Source of the DNA: an uncultured Eubacteriales bacterium
GTDB taxonomy: Bacteria > Bacillota > Clostridia > Christensenellales > UBA1242
NCBI GenBank assembly: GCA_949077035.1
Contig: CARUPR010000013.1
Location: forward strand, 1-22,701
Direction: 5' to 3'
DNA length: 22,701 bases
The notes beneath the pieces were generated by a model that was given only the letters and a program-made list of their open reading frames with translations, was not told the origin of the DNA and did not search any database. Position numbers and translations under genes: made by a program. Each line of letters begins with the position of its first letter. The first letter of the stretch is position 1. Positions 22,679 to 22,701 of the stretch are shown here, piece by piece.

Positions 22679-22701
22679 ATGGCAGAAGCTTATGTTAGAT
22701 C
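22679..22701 (+). CDS. tuf: Start of elongation factor Tu gene (partial, runs off the window)
   Basis: Only seven codons are visible (MAEAYVR and two bases). The identification rests mainly on position: directly after fusA in a canonical str operon, with AAGGAG at 22663-22668. The short N-terminus is compatible with the EF-Tu pattern of a few variable residues ending in R-[ST]-K-P-H. No diagnostic GTPase motif is inside the window. Confidence 0.6.

Overview
The window looks like chromosomal DNA of a very AT-rich, Gram-positive-type bacterium, most likely an uncultured member of the Bacillota (Clostridia-like). Support comes from AGGAGG-type ribosome binding sites, near-consensus sigma-A promoters, a lipobox lipoprotein with BspA-like repeats, the pcrA-ligA gene pair and a standard rpsL-rpsG-fusA-tuf (str) operon. 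The standard bacterial code fits: TAA dominates, TAG and TGA are also used as stops, and Trp is TGG in the intact genes. I cannot name the species.

Layout. 1-187: A/T simple repeat and promoter. 188-2060: two tandem DUF4116-repeat genes, the first interrupted by an in-frame amber stop. 2281-3006: an unrecognised coiled-coil protein driven by a promoter with nine C's in its spacer. 3089-7457: pcrA-ligA (DNA helicase and NAD-dependent DNA ligase); pcrA appears to be transcribed leaderless and carries a Gly/Ser/Tyr-rich linker. 7655-14255: a surface-polysaccharide block: glf (UDP-galactopyranose mutase), a decayed hexapeptide acetyltransferase, a G10 tract with an orphan reading-frame tail, then a translationally coupled trio (FrhB-like ferredoxin/pyruvyltransferase fusion and two family 2 glycosyltransferases). 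14399-17149: two diverged paralogues with an HExxH zinc-peptidase signature. 17339-18495: a BspA-like (DUF285) lipoprotein whose signal peptide is split by a frameshift at an A6 run and whose promoter again has C9 in its spacer. 18731 to the end: the str operon, with a strong promoter, a leader of about 260 nt ending in an intrinsic terminator, rpsL, rpsG, an inserted nucleoside-deoxyribosyltransferase-like gene, fusA and the start of tuf.

How the parts fit. pcrA/ligA and the str operon are housekeeping. The blocks between them are accessory and cell-surface related, and they concentrate signs of contingency: two promoters with C9 between -35 and -10, both with a sub-optimal 15-bp spacer, a G10 tract in the polysaccharide block, an A-run frameshift in a surface lipoprotein, an A-run frameshift in the acetyltransferase relic and an amber stop in a repeat protein. 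The best candidate for an undescribed system is switching of surface and repeat proteins by homopolymer slippage. The second is the str-operon leader, which has competing helices and a terminator ahead of rpsL. All slippage claims need read-level checks, because homopolymers are also where assemblies go wrong.
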